A stretch of DNA of 64,000 nucleotides from Xanthobacteraceae bacterium (lineage in GTDB: Bacteria; Pseudomonadota; Alphaproteobacteria; Rhizobiales; Xanthobacteraceae), in assembly GCA_022841625.1 (NCBI GenBank), contig JALHRD010000020.1, positions 39,735 through 103,734 of the forward strand, in the 5' to 3' direction. Positions 1 through 8,761 of this stretch are shown piece by piece. The number at the start of each line of letters is the position of its first letter. Position 1 is the first letter of the stretch. The position numbers and the translations under genes were made by a program. The notes beneath the pieces are model-generated. The model saw only the letters and a program-made list of their open reading frames with translations. It was not told where the DNA came from and did not search any database.

Positions 1-185
1 CCCGAGCTCAAAAGCCCGCATGAAGACGGCTATATTCTCAAGTGTTGCCATTGGAATGCAAAGATTATCAAAACTATTTTGAAAAACAATCTGCGTTTCG
101 GTGCTATTGCCGGACCTGCAAATCGTCTAGGCAGACCTGCCGCGCAGCCCCTGGAAGCGATCGGGGCGCCGGGGAGAAATTGCTC
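1..185. other. Left-edge non-coding sequence
   Basis: No convincing gene is visible here. The frame of the following urate hydroxylase stays open from position 42, but that extension has no transporter-like or signal-like character and is rich in Cys and Arg. The ribosome-binding site GGGGAGAA just before position 186 favours the internal start. Confidence 0.5.
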
Positions 186-1400
186 ATGGATGCCATTCTT
201 TACGAATGGACCAGCCTGCTGATCCGATGGTTGCACATGATCACCGGTATCTGCTGGGTCGGCTCGTCATTCTACTTTATGCATATCGATGCCAGCATCA
301 AGCAGATCCCCGATATACCGGCGGGTAAGGGCGGCGAGAGTTGGGAAGTGCATGGCGGCGGATTTTACCAGATCAGAAAATATCTCGTCGCGCCCGCGAA
401 GCTGCCGGCCGAACTCATCTGGCACAAGTGGGAAGCCTACTGGACGTGGATTTCCGGCTTCTTCCTGTTGGTGTGGATCTATTATTTTTCGAGCGATCTC
501 TATCTGATTGACCCGGCCGTTCGTCGGATTTCTCCCGCGATTGCCGCCGCGTTGGGGATTGGCAGCCTGGTGCTTGGCTGGATCGTTTACGACCAGCTCT
601 GCAAGTCGCCGCTCGCCAAAAACGAAGTGGCGCTGGCCGCCGTCGGTTTTGCCTTCATCATCGCGATGGCCTGGGCCTTTCAACAGGTGTTCAGCGGGCG
701 CGGCGCACTCATTCATATCGGTGCATTGATGGCGACCATCATGTCGGGAAATGTGTTCATGAACATCATCCCGAACCAGAAGAAAGTGGTTGCCGATCTG
801 ATCGCCGGCCGCGCACCGAATCCGGCTTACGGCCAACAGGCCAAGACTCGATCCAGCCACAACAATTATATGACCCTGCCGGTTCTGTTTTTGATGATTT
901 CCGGACATTTTCCGCTGACCTATTCGACGCCCTATGCCTGGGTCATTGTCGGTCTGGTGCTGGTGGCCGGCGGCGTCGTGCGCCACTTTTACAATCAGCG
1001 TCATGCCGGTCGCGGCGATCCCTGGTGGACGTGGGGATTGGCCGCGGCGTGTGTGGTTGCAGCCATCCTGGTGTCGATGACGGGATCGCCGTCTCGGCAC
1101 GCCGGGCTCGGCTCGGCGCCGCAAGAAATATCTGGAGCGGGCGTTTCGGTTGCGATACCGACGGACGTTGGTGCGATCATTTTAACGCGCTGCTCCATGT
1201 GTCACGCCCGCACGCCGCTGTGGGCCGGATTGGCAAGTCCCCCCAATGGTATTCTGCTTGAAACGCCGGATCAGATCGTGCGGGCGGCATATGGGATTCG
1301 CGTTCAATCAGTGATGACGACGGCTATGCCACCCAACAACATCACGCAGATGACTTTCGAAGAGCGTCTGACTCTCGCTAGTTGGCTCGGCAAGCTATGA
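186..1400 (+). CDS. puuD: Urate hydroxylase PuuD-like membrane protein with C-terminal cytochrome c domain
   Basis: This 404-aa protein resembles PuuD, the membrane-bound urate oxidase that converts urate to 5-hydroxyisourate in purine degradation. The first ~300 residues form a multi-spanning membrane domain (WLHMITGICWVGSSFYF at the N-terminus, then several helices). A periplasmic cytochrome c domain follows, with haem motif CSMCH at residues 336-340 and a likely Met ligand in TAMPPNN. The start at 186 was chosen over an open extension from 42 because GGGGAGAA lies 8 nt upstream and the MDAILYEW start fits the family. The next gene, an allantoate amidohydrolase-like enzyme, supports a purine pathway. 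The electron acceptor is presumably the respiratory chain, through the fused haem. Confidence 0.88.
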   Translation: MDAILYEWTSLLIRWLHMITGICWVGSSFYFMHIDASIKQIPDIPAGKGGESWEVHGGGFYQIRKYLVAPAKLPAELIWHKWEAYWTWISGFFLLVWIYYFSSDLYLIDPAVRRISPAIAAALGIGSLVLGWIVYDQLCKSPLAKNEVALAAVGFAFIIAMAWAFQQVFSGRGALIHIGALMATIMSGNVFMNIIPNQKKVVADLIAGRAPNPAYGQQAKTRSSHNNYMTLPVLFLMISGHFPLTYSTPYAWVIVGLVLVAGGVVRHFYNQRHAGRGDPWWTWGLAAACVVAAILVSMTGSPSRHAGLGSAPQEISGAGVSVAIPTDVGAIILTRCSMCHARTPLWAGLASPPNGILLETPDQIVRAAYGIRVQSVMTTAMPPNNITQMTFEERLTLASWLGKL

Positions 1401-1449
1401 TCGGTCTCGTGCAAATTCCGAGCGGCGCGATCACTAAAGCCTGTGCGGG

Positions 1450-2721
1450 ATGGTGGCGATGAGTCGATCATCGCGTCCCGCGCATTCCGGTGCGCCTGCG
1501 CTTGGCGAGAAAATCATGCGCCGGCTGAAGGCGCTGGCCGAATGCTCGGATGAGCCAAATGGCATCACACGCCCGTATCTTGGTCCGGCCCACCGAAAAG
1601 CCGTGGACCTCATCGGCACTTGGATGACCGATGGCGGCATGTCGCCACGTATCGATGCGATCGGCAATGTGATCGGTCGCTATACGGGTATTGGGCGCGA
1701 CGCGCCGCTCCTGCTGATCGGATCGCACATCGACAGCGTTCCCAATGCCGGCATGTTCGACGGCACGCTCGGGGTCGTTACAGCGATAGAGGCGGTATCG
1801 CATTGCCATGCGGCGGGAAAACGGTTTCCGTTTGCCATCGAGGTCGCGGCTTTCGGGGATGAGGAAGGCTCGCGCTATCCGAGCACGCTTGGGGGATCGC
1901 GGTTGCTGGCGGGCATTTTCGATGACGCAATTCTCGATGAAGCGGATGCGCGGGGTATGACCCGGCGCGCCTCGCTGGCCGCATTCGGTTGCGACCCGAA
2001 AAGTGTTGCGGCGGATGGGCACCGGTCGGAGCGCATGCTCGGTTACATCGAGGTCCATATTGAGCAGGGGCCGGTCCTTGAATCCAAGGGGCTTGCTGTC
2101 GGAGTAGTATCGTCGATCAACGGTGCGAGCCGCGGCATGGTCGAGGTTCGCGGGGAGGGCGGTCATGCCGGCACGATCCCGATGCGCTGGCGGCAGGACG
2201 CCCTATGCGCGGCCGCCGAGATGATATTAGCTGTCGAACGCCGCGCGCAGGCAGAAGAAGATCTCGTCGCCACTGTCGGACACATTGAGGTTCCGGGCGG
2301 CGCCGTCAACAGCGTGTCCGGATTGGCGCGCTTTACCATAGACGTGCGCAGCCCCTCCGATCATCGGCGTCAGGCGGCGATTGAGGACCTGACAGGGGAG
2401 TTGCAAGCGGTTGCCGCACGCCGCCGAGTTGCGATCGCGATGTCGTTCGGATATCAGGCGCCGGCCACACCGTGCGATGCACGCCTGTCGAACCTTCTTG
2501 CCGATGCTGTTCGGTCGCAAGGTGTGTCACCGATGAGATTGCCGAGCGGCGCCGGCCACGACGCGATGTCGTTTCGTGACCGGGCGCCGATCGCCATGCT
2601 GTTCGTGCGTTGCCGCGGTGGCGTGAGCCACAGCCCATTGGAATTCGCATCGGTCGCGGATATCGATACGGCGGCGCGTACGCTGATAGATTTCCTGGAG
2701 CGACTTGCCGCCACGACTTGA
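1450..2721 (+). CDS. allC: Allantoate amidohydrolase-like M20 metallopeptidase-family enzyme
   Basis: The 423-aa product belongs to the AllC/HyuC/beta-ureidopropionase branch of the M20 family, which hydrolyses allantoate or N-carbamoyl compounds with two metal ions. Metal-site motifs are visible: GSHIDSVPNAGMFDG (His and Asp ligands), DEEGSRYP (catalytic Glu pair), HIEQGPVLE and, near the C-terminus, GAGHDAMSF. It lies 50 nt after puuD and points the same way, which favours allantoate over carbamoyl amino acids. A second ATG at 1459 is an alternative start. Exact substrate is inferred from context. Confidence 0.85.
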   Translation: MVAMSRSSRPAHSGAPALGEKIMRRLKALAECSDEPNGITRPYLGPAHRKAVDLIGTWMTDGGMSPRIDAIGNVIGRYTGIGRDAPLLLIGSHIDSVPNAGMFDGTLGVVTAIEAVSHCHAAGKRFPFAIEVAAFGDEEGSRYPSTLGGSRLLAGIFDDAILDEADARGMTRRASLAAFGCDPKSVAADGHRSERMLGYIEVHIEQGPVLESKGLAVGVVSSINGASRGMVEVRGEGGHAGTIPMRWRQDALCAAAEMILAVERRAQAEEDLVATVGHIEVPGGAVNSVSGLARFTIDVRSPSDHRRQAAIEDLTGELQAVAARRRVAIAMSFGYQAPATPCDARLSNLLADAVRSQGVSPMRLPSGAGHDAMSFRDRAPIAMLFVRCRGGVSHSPLEFASVADIDTAARTLIDFLERLAATT

Positions 2722-2773
2722 CGCGCGCTCAGATGCGCGTCGGGTGCCCGTCAAAAGATAAAGGATTATTCTC

Positions 2774-3187
2774 ATGCCCGATGTTCGTGTCATTGCCGGC
2801 CCCTTTGCCTTTCTCGGCCGCTTTGAAACCGCGCTCGCCCCGAAGACCTGCGCGGCGTTTCGCAAGCGCATGCCGTTCGAGAGCCGGATCGTGCATGTGC
2901 GCTGGAGCGGCGAAGGCGTTTGGGTGCCGCTCGGCGATCTCGATTTCGGCGTCAGCTATGAGAATAACACCTGTTATCCTGCGCCCGGCCAGATCATTCT
3001 TTATCCGGGCGGCGTGAGCGAGACCGAGATTCTGCTTGCCTACGGCAATGTCAACTTCGCCTCGAAGGCCGGTCAGCTTTCAGGCAACCACTTCATCACT
3101 TTGACCGAGGGACTGGAGAACCTCAACACGCTTGGCCGTAAGACGCTGTGGGAGGGTGCCCAGAACATCCGGTTTGAGGCCGTTTAG
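2774..3187 (+). CDS. DUF3830 family cyclophilin-like protein
   Basis: A 137-aa protein matching the DUF3830 family (cyclophilin-like beta barrel). Recognisable elements are the N-terminal strand VRVIAGPFAFLGRFE, the basic RKRMPFESRIVHVRWSGEGVWVPLG segment, the ENNTCYPAPGQIILYPGG loop and GNHFITL. Family members are often found beside hydantoin, carbamoyl amino acid or allantoin genes, and here it follows puuD-allC in the same direction after 52 nt. No catalytic function is established for the family. A role in handling a ureido intermediate is inference. Confidence 0.75.
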   Translation: MPDVRVIAGPFAFLGRFETALAPKTCAAFRKRMPFESRIVHVRWSGEGVWVPLGDLDFGVSYENNTCYPAPGQIILYPGGVSETEILLAYGNVNFASKAGQLSGNHFITLTEGLENLNTLGRKTLWEGAQNIRFEAV

Positions 3188-3801
3188 CGCCTATCGTCCG
3201 GGACGCGCCGGCGCCGTGCCAGTTACGCCTTTCTGCCGCGCCCAATGATGCCGGCAAGACCGGTTCCTGCTCGCCGATGTTTCGCAATGATATTTCGGTG
3301 CCGAACGAGAACCAACCCCGCCAAACGCGTGTTTAAGGACCTGAAGGTATTGGGTCGTCCGAAGGCTGCGGCTCGCTCGTATCAGCACCGCGAGCATATG
3401 CCTGATATTGATTTTCTTTTCTCCGATGACGCTTTAAAGGTTCCCTGTTCCATGCAGTAGGGCTGCAGGGCGTTGAATTTGCTAAGCAACTTGCTCTTGT
3501 TCTAGGTTTCATGCCCGGCAATCGGCAAAAATCCCAGTATTTTTCCCTGATACAAGGGAAATCGTGGCAGAGGCCAGCTCGCGCGGCACTGCGACTTCAG
3601 CCGGCCAGTGACCGGGATTTTGGCTGTAGGAAACCGCGCAGCCGCCGGTGGAGTCAGTTAGCCGCTGCGGCCGAATATCTCGTTCTCTTGGATTGCACGT
3701 CAGACTTCGAGAGTGACGGGAAGAGACCTCCCCGATGAATTTACCGGCAGACTTCAAAGCGAGATTGCATTGCAAGTTGATGGCCCAGGCACCGTGCGCA
3801 C
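3188..3801. other. Intergenic region, 614 bp, no convincing gene
   Basis: Short frames exist on both strands, but none has a recognisable domain or a good ribosome-binding site. The part from about 3510 to 3780 (with TTTTTCCCTGATACAAGGGA and ACGGGAAGAGACCTCCCCGA) has the look of a dispersed non-coding remnant of the kind common in Bradyrhizobiaceae intergenic DNA; this is an impression, not a demonstrated match. CTTGTATCAGG/CCTGATACAAG-like symmetry around 3545-3560 is weak. Confidence 0.3.
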
Positions 3802-5424
3802 ATGATTCGTCTCGATAATATCGGCAAGCAGAATGGTCGGCAGATTCTCTTCATCGAGGCCTCGGCGGCGCTCCAAAAGGGGGAGAAGATCGGTCTGGTC
3901 GGTCCCAACGGGGCCGGCAAGACGACGCTGTTCCGGTTGATCACCGGCGAAGAACCGGCCGATGAGGGGCAGGTGGCGGTCGAGCGGGGCGTTACCATCG
4001 GCTATTTCAGCCAGGACGTTGGCGAGATGGCGGGCCGTAGCGCCGTGTCCGAGGTGATGGATGGCGCCGGTCCGGTGAGCGTTGTGGCGGCCGAGCTCAA
4101 GGCCTTGGAGGCCGCCATGGGTGACCCGGTCCAGGTGGACGATCTGGAGAAGCTGATCGAGCGCTATGGCGAGGTGCAGGGCCGTTTTGAGGAATTGGAC
4201 GGCTACGCCCTGGAAGGGCGGGCGCGGGAAATCCTTGCGGGTCTGGGCTTCAGCCAGGACATGATGGACGGCGATGTGGGCGCGCTGTCGGGCGGTTGGA
4301 AGATGCGCGTGGCGCTTGCCCGCATCCTGCTCATGCGCCCGGATGCACTGCTGTTGGACGAGCCCAGCAATCATCTCGATTTGGAGAGCCTGATCTGGCT
4401 TGAGCAGTTTCTCAAAGGTTATGAAGGTGCGTTGCTGATGACCTCGCATGACCGCGAGTTCATGAATCGCATTGTCACCAAAGTGGTGGAAATCGACGGC
4501 GGCGCGCTGACGACCTATTCGGGCAACTACGAATTCTACGAACAACAGCGCGCGCTGAACGAAAAGCAGCAGCAGGCCCAGTTCGAGCGCCAGCAGGCCA
4601 TGCTTTCCAAGGAAATCAAATTCATCGAGCGCTTCAAGGCGCGCGCCTCGCATGCGGCGCAGGTGCAGAGCCGCGTGAAAAAACTGGATAAGATCGAACG
4701 GGTGGAGCCGCCCAAGCGCCGCCAGACTGTGTTGTTCGAGTTCCCGTCGCCGCCGCGTTCCGGCGAGGACGTGGTCAGCTTGAAGAGCGTTCACAAAGGC
4801 TACGGCAATCTCAGGATCTATGAGGGTCTCGACTTCCTGGTGCGCCGCAAGGAGCGTTGGTGCGTGATGGGCGTCAACGGCGCCGGCAAGTCCACGCTGC
4901 TGAAACTGGTGGCGGGCGCGGCGCAGCCCGACCAAGGGACCGTGGCTATCGGTGGCAGCGTCAAGATGGGTTATTTCGCGCAGCACGCCATGGATCTGCT
5001 GGTCGGCGAGCAAACGGTGTTTCAATCGCTGGAAGATTCGTTTCCCCAAGCGGGGCAGGGCTCGCTACGGGCATTGGCCGGCTGCTTCGGGTTCTCGGGC
5101 GATGATGTGGAAAAGAAATGTCGGGTGCTGTCGGGCGGCGAAAAGGCGCGGCTGGTCATGGCGAAGATGCTGTTCGATCCGCCGAACTTCCTGGTGCTGG
5201 ACGAGCCCACGAACCACTTGGATATGGCGACCAAGGAAATGCTGATTACCGCGTTGTCGCAATACGAGGGCACCATGCTGTTTGTGTCGCACGACCGGCA
5301 TTTCCTGGCTGCATTGTCCAACCGGGTGCTGGAACTGACGCCGGAAGGCATCCACCAATATGGCGGCGGCTACACCGAATATGTTGCGCGCACCGGCCAA
5401 GAGGCGCCCGGCCTACGGAGCTAG
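3802..5424 (+). CDS. ABC-F family ATPase (duplicated ABC domains, ribosome-associated type)
   Basis: A soluble 540-aa protein with two ABC ATPase domains and no membrane segment, the ABC-F architecture that acts on the ribosome. Domain 1 has Walker A GPNGAGKTT at residues 34-42, signature LSGGWKMRVALARIL near 162 and Walker B LLLDEPSNHLD near 184. Domain 2 has GVNGAGKST at about 357, LSGGEKARLVMAKML and LVLDEPTNHLD. A charged, Gln/Lys-rich linker (NEKQQQAQFERQQAMLSKEIKFIERFKA) separates them, as expected for the tRNA-contacting linker. It stands alone between unrelated genes. Which subfamily it belongs to cannot be fixed by eye, and antibiotic resistance is not implied. Confidence 0.92.
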   Translation: MIRLDNIGKQNGRQILFIEASAALQKGEKIGLVGPNGAGKTTLFRLITGEEPADEGQVAVERGVTIGYFSQDVGEMAGRSAVSEVMDGAGPVSVVAAELKALEAAMGDPVQVDDLEKLIERYGEVQGRFEELDGYALEGRAREILAGLGFSQDMMDGDVGALSGGWKMRVALARILLMRPDALLLDEPSNHLDLESLIWLEQFLKGYEGALLMTSHDREFMNRIVTKVVEIDGGALTTYSGNYEFYEQQRALNEKQQQAQFERQQAMLSKEIKFIERFKARASHAAQVQSRVKKLDKIERVEPPKRRQTVLFEFPSPPRSGEDVVSLKSVHKGYGNLRIYEGLDFLVRRKERWCVMGVNGAGKSTLLKLVAGAAQPDQGTVAIGGSVKMGYFAQHAMDLLVGEQTVFQSLEDSFPQAGQGSLRALAGCFGFSGDDVEKKCRVLSGGEKARLVMAKMLFDPPNFLVLDEPTNHLDMATKEMLITALSQYEGTMLFVSHDRHFLAALSNRVLELTPEGIHQYGGGYTEYVARTGQEAPGLRS

Positions 5425-5462
5425 GCCAGATTTCGAAACAAGTCACGGCCGGGTGGATTCAA

Positions 5463-6287
5463 TTACTCGTAATGCGCCGGCGAATAGCGGCGCAGCGGAA
5501 CCTCGCTGGTCTCGTGGCCGATCCAGAGCTGCGCATTGGCTTCCTTGAGGACCTGCTTCATGCGTTCGAGTGCGGCGAGCGATTGCGGAACATTGAAGTT
5601 GCGCTCCGGCGCACGGCCGCCGTCCCAGTTGGCTTTGGTGTGAACGGAGTCGCCCGTCATCATCACCGCGCCCGTCTTCGGCAGCCGCACCAGCAGGTTC
5701 TGATGCCCAGGTGAATGACCGTAGGTCGCGATCAAGACCACGCTGCCGTCGCCGAACAGATCGTGGTCGCCCTCCGGAGTGATGGCCTTCATTCCGGGCT
5801 TGAAGGGCGAAACGCCGACTGGCGGTTTCCATTCGTATTCGGCTTTCTGCACCACGAGCGTCGATTGCATGAACAGGTTCAAATTGCCGACATGGTCGCC
5901 ATGCGAGTGTGACAGTGCGACATAGTTGATGTCGGCCGGCTTGAGGCCGAGTTCGGCGAGTTGACTTGTCAGTGTCTTCCTGAGTGTCCACACGCCGGCT
6001 CTGCTCTTCTGACCGTTGGGCATGTCGACGATGTGGTCGCCGATTCCGGTATCGAACAACACCCAGCCGCGCGCATGCTTGATCAGGTAGCAGGTTACGG
6101 TGAGGCGTCCCGGGCCGCTCGCGCCGGGCGTAAAACTCGATGCGTCGTCAAGCGCGATGTCGCCGCAATAAAGCACGTACATGCGTTCGATGCCGGGCTT
6201 CTGCGCGAGCGCTGGTTGCGCAAAAGTCATCAGCGCGCAGGCGATTGCCGCCGACGCCGCCGCAAAAACAAAAGCAAGTCGCTTCAT
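5463..6287 (-). CDS. Secreted metallo-beta-lactamase-fold hydrolase (AHL lactonase-like)
   Basis: The 274-aa product starts with a signal peptide (MKRLAFVFAAASAAIACALMTFAQPALAQ) and carries the metal motif HSHGDHVGN, the HxHxDH dinuclear zinc signature. Other ligands are likely in the GHSPGHQ and IGHETSE regions. The layout resembles N-acyl-homoserine lactone lactonases, but periplasmic export and the lack of a clear substrate signature leave the substrate open. The ATG at 6287 was chosen over upstream in-frame starts because the signal peptide begins there and GGGAG precedes it. It ends only 38 nt from the end of the ABC-F gene on the other strand. Confidence 0.82.
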   Translation of the reverse strand: MKRLAFVFAAASAAIACALMTFAQPALAQKPGIERMYVLYCGDIALDDASSFTPGASGPGRLTVTCYLIKHARGWVLFDTGIGDHIVDMPNGQKSRAGVWTLRKTLTSQLAELGLKPADINYVALSHSHGDHVGNLNLFMQSTLVVQKAEYEWKPPVGVSPFKPGMKAITPEGDHDLFGDGSVVLIATYGHSPGHQNLLVRLPKTGAVMMTGDSVHTKANWDGGRAPERNFNVPQSLAALERMKQVLKEANAQLWIGHETSEVPLRRYSPAHYE

Positions 6288-6569
6288 TGCCGTCGCTCCC
6301 TCAAATCGGTGCGCCTCCGTTCGCCCGTTGTTCTTGGCCGGAGGTTTGATCGCGCGGATGAGCATCCGCGCTGGACCGTCGCTGCGCAGTTTACGGCAAT
6401 TCCGCGCCTTGACCAGTTGGAAAATGTGGGACGGTCGGCGATCGCCGGATGGAGCATTTGGCATTGAAGGCGGCCACCGCCTATCAGGCCGCCTCCCAGC
6501 GGCGGTTGCGAGGTCGATCAAATCTGGCACTACATTCGCGCCAACGCGCATCAACAATAATGCGTCGTT

Positions 6570-6881
6570 TCAGCGCTCGCCGGCAACGACATAGGCCCAC
6601 AGCGCTTCGATCTCGTCCGGCTTCAGCAAACCGCCCCAAGGCGGCATCTGGTTTTTGCCGCGCGTCACCGAATTGATAAAGCGTTCGCGTTGGTTGTGCG
6701 GAAACGTGCGCAGGTCATGCGCGCTCTCCTCGCCGTGCAATCGTGGGCCATGGCATGGCGAGCAGTTGTGGGCGTAGACGGTCGCGCCGCGTTTGATTTG
6801 CTCGGAGTCCGCCGTTTGTGCGGTCGCCGATCCGAGCATCGAGAACGCCGCGCACACGGCCGGCACAAGGAAACGCAGCAT
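6570..6881 (-). CDS. Small periplasmic c-type cytochrome
   Basis: A 103-aa class I cytochrome c: signal peptide MLRFLVPAVCAAFSMLGSATAQ, haem motif CSPCH at residues 40-44, and a likely axial Met in KNQMPPWGG (Met79). It lies immediately downstream of the PQQ dehydrogenase on the same strand (80-nt gap), so it is the natural electron acceptor for the quinoprotein, in the role of XoxG or cytochrome c550. The ATG at 6881 places the signal peptide at the start. An in-frame ATG at 6917 is possible but would add a non-signal extension. Confidence 0.85.
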   Translation of the reverse strand: MLRFLVPAVCAAFSMLGSATAQTADSEQIKRGATVYAHNCSPCHGPRLHGEESAHDLRTFPHNQRERFINSVTRGKNQMPPWGGLLKPDEIEALWAYVVAGER

Positions 6882-6961
6882 GCAGTCCGCTCGTTTGAAG
6901 GTGCGGATGGCCGGCATGAGGACGACGTCCCGACTGGCCATCCGCGCGCGCGATGACAGGC

Positions 6962-8635
6962 TTAATCGATCAGGGCAAAGGTCCAGACCGATCCGCCTTG
7001 CGGCACGTTTTGCAATTGCTGGCGCGCCGCGTTCCACCATAAGCCGCCGACACCGGACAGGATGGTGACGTATTGCTTGCCGTTGCGGGTGAAGGTCACC
7101 GGCTGCGCGTTGACGCCGGAGCCGGTCTGAAACTGCCAGACGGTCTTGCCGGTTTCGATGTCGATGGCGATGAATTCGCCGGTTGTCTTGCCGGTGAACA
7201 ACAGTCCGCCGCCGGTCGCAAGGATCGCCGACCAGTGTGGATGATCGTGCAGCGGCGCGCGCCAGCGCTTGTTGCCGGTCAAAGGTTCGATCGCATCGAC
7301 ATGGGCAATCGCTGCGCCCGGAGGAGATATCGGCGCCGGCTTGTTTTCAATGAATTGGTAGCGCTGGCCCACGACATACGGCTTGGTTTCAATGTGCCGG
7401 TAGATTCCACCACGGTGCATGGTGTTGGCATAGAGCAGGCCGGTTTCCGGATTGAACGCGGCGTGCGGCCAATTCTTGCCGCCGCGCGTCGACGGCCACA
7501 TCTCGATCGTCTCCATGTTGCGGACCCGCGTGCCGACATCGGTTTCGACCGGACGTCCGGTCTTCAGGTCAATGTGGGTCGCCCAGTTCACCTTTTCAAA
7601 GGCATTTGCGGCAATGAGCTGCCCGTTGGTGCGATCGAGCACATAGAGGAAGCCGTTGCGGTTAAGCTGCATCAGTACTTTGCGCGGCTTGCCGTCCACC
7701 GGGATGTCGGCATTGATCAACTCCCAATTGGCGTCGAAATCGTAAGGGTCATTTGGTGTGAATTGATAGTGCCAGACGATCTCGCCGGTCTTTGGCCGCA
7801 GTGCTAGGACCGACGAGGTGTAAAGATTGTCGCCGGGGCGGCTTTGCGACGCCCAAGGCGCCGGATTGCCGGTGCCCCAATAAGTGAGATCGAGTTCGGG
7901 ATCGTAGGAGCCGGTAATCCAGCTCGATCCGCCGCCGATTTTCCAGGCGTCGTTGTCTTGCGGCCAGGTTTCGTTGCCCTTCTCGCCGCGCGCTGGGATG
8001 GTGTAGCGCCGCCAGAGTAGCTTGCCGGTTTGCGGATCCCAGCCGTCGATATAGCCGCGGATGCCGAACTCTGCGCCCGACATTCCGGTAATGAGCACGC
8101 CGTTGGCTACCAGCGGCGCGACCGTCATTGAAAAGCCTTCCTTCCACTCGGCCGCTTTTGACTTCCACAGCTCCTTGCCGGTCTTGGCATCGAGCGCCAG
8201 CACATAGGCATCGAGCGTGGTGCGGAAGATCTTGCCCTCGAAGATCGCCGCGCCTTTGTTGGAGACGCCACAACACACCACACGCGGTGTTTCGGGCGGC
8301 CAATCAAGCGTGTGACGCCAAATCTGCCTGCCGGTGTCGACATCGATCGCGACCGTGTGCCGTGCATTGGTGACGTACATGACGCCGTCGAGAATGATCG
8401 GTTGGGCCTGCTCGCCCCATTGGTTGTCGAGGCTGAGGCTCCAGACCGGCACCAGTCGCTTGATGGTGTTCCGGTTGATCTGGTTGAGCCGGCTATAGCG
8501 CTGCTGGTGATAGCCCATGCCGTAGGTCAGGATATTGTCGGTGTTCTTGCCGTCGCTGTTGAGATCGGCGGTGGTCTGTGCCGATGCGGCGGAGCCGGCC
8601 AACAACAGCATGGCGACAACCGTAAAGGTTTTCAT
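6962..8635 (-). CDS. PQQ-dependent methanol/ethanol-type dehydrogenase with lanthanide-site aspartate
   Basis: A 557-aa secreted quinoprotein (signal peptide MKTFTVVAMLLLAGSAASAQ) built of PQQ propeller repeats. The vicinal Cys pair is at 121-122 (VVCCGVS). Metal/PQQ-site residues are Glu189 (GAEFGIRG), Asn257 (WGTGNPAPW), the catalytic base Asp299 and Arg326. Two residues after the base is Asp301 (PYDFDAN), the extra carboxylate that in XoxF, ExaF and PedH coordinates a lanthanide; calcium enzymes of the MxaF type have Ala there. The substrate is probably a short alcohol or aldehyde. GGGAGGATACC precedes the ATG at 8635. Neighbours are a cytochrome c and an ABC system typical of PQQ alcohol oxidation. 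It is shorter than typical XoxF (~600 aa), so the clade is not assigned. Confidence 0.92.
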   Translation of the reverse strand: MKTFTVVAMLLLAGSAASAQTTADLNSDGKNTDNILTYGMGYHQQRYSRLNQINRNTIKRLVPVWSLSLDNQWGEQAQPIILDGVMYVTNARHTVAIDVDTGRQIWRHTLDWPPETPRVVCCGVSNKGAAIFEGKIFRTTLDAYVLALDAKTGKELWKSKAAEWKEGFSMTVAPLVANGVLITGMSGAEFGIRGYIDGWDPQTGKLLWRRYTIPARGEKGNETWPQDNDAWKIGGGSSWITGSYDPELDLTYWGTGNPAPWASQSRPGDNLYTSSVLALRPKTGEIVWHYQFTPNDPYDFDANWELINADIPVDGKPRKVLMQLNRNGFLYVLDRTNGQLIAANAFEKVNWATHIDLKTGRPVETDVGTRVRNMETIEMWPSTRGGKNWPHAAFNPETGLLYANTMHRGGIYRHIETKPYVVGQRYQFIENKPAPISPPGAAIAHVDAIEPLTGNKRWRAPLHDHPHWSAILATGGGLLFTGKTTGEFIAIDIETGKTVWQFQTGSGVNAQPVTFTRNGKQYVTILSGVGGLWWNAARQQLQNVPQGGSVWTFALID

Positions 8636-8761
8636 AGGTATCCTCCCTGAGTTCCCGTCGGTACTACGGGATGGCGGCCGGTGGGTCCCGACCCGCTGCA
8701 ATCGCGATGGCTCAGACTAGCGCATTCGCCGGAGGTGTCGAGTGGTCCGTGAGTTCGGATA

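Noticed and set aside
3754..5049. 431-aa open frame antisense to the ABC-F gene
   Set aside because: His/Arg/Leu-rich with no domain; it mirrors a strongly conserved ABC-F gene with intact motifs.
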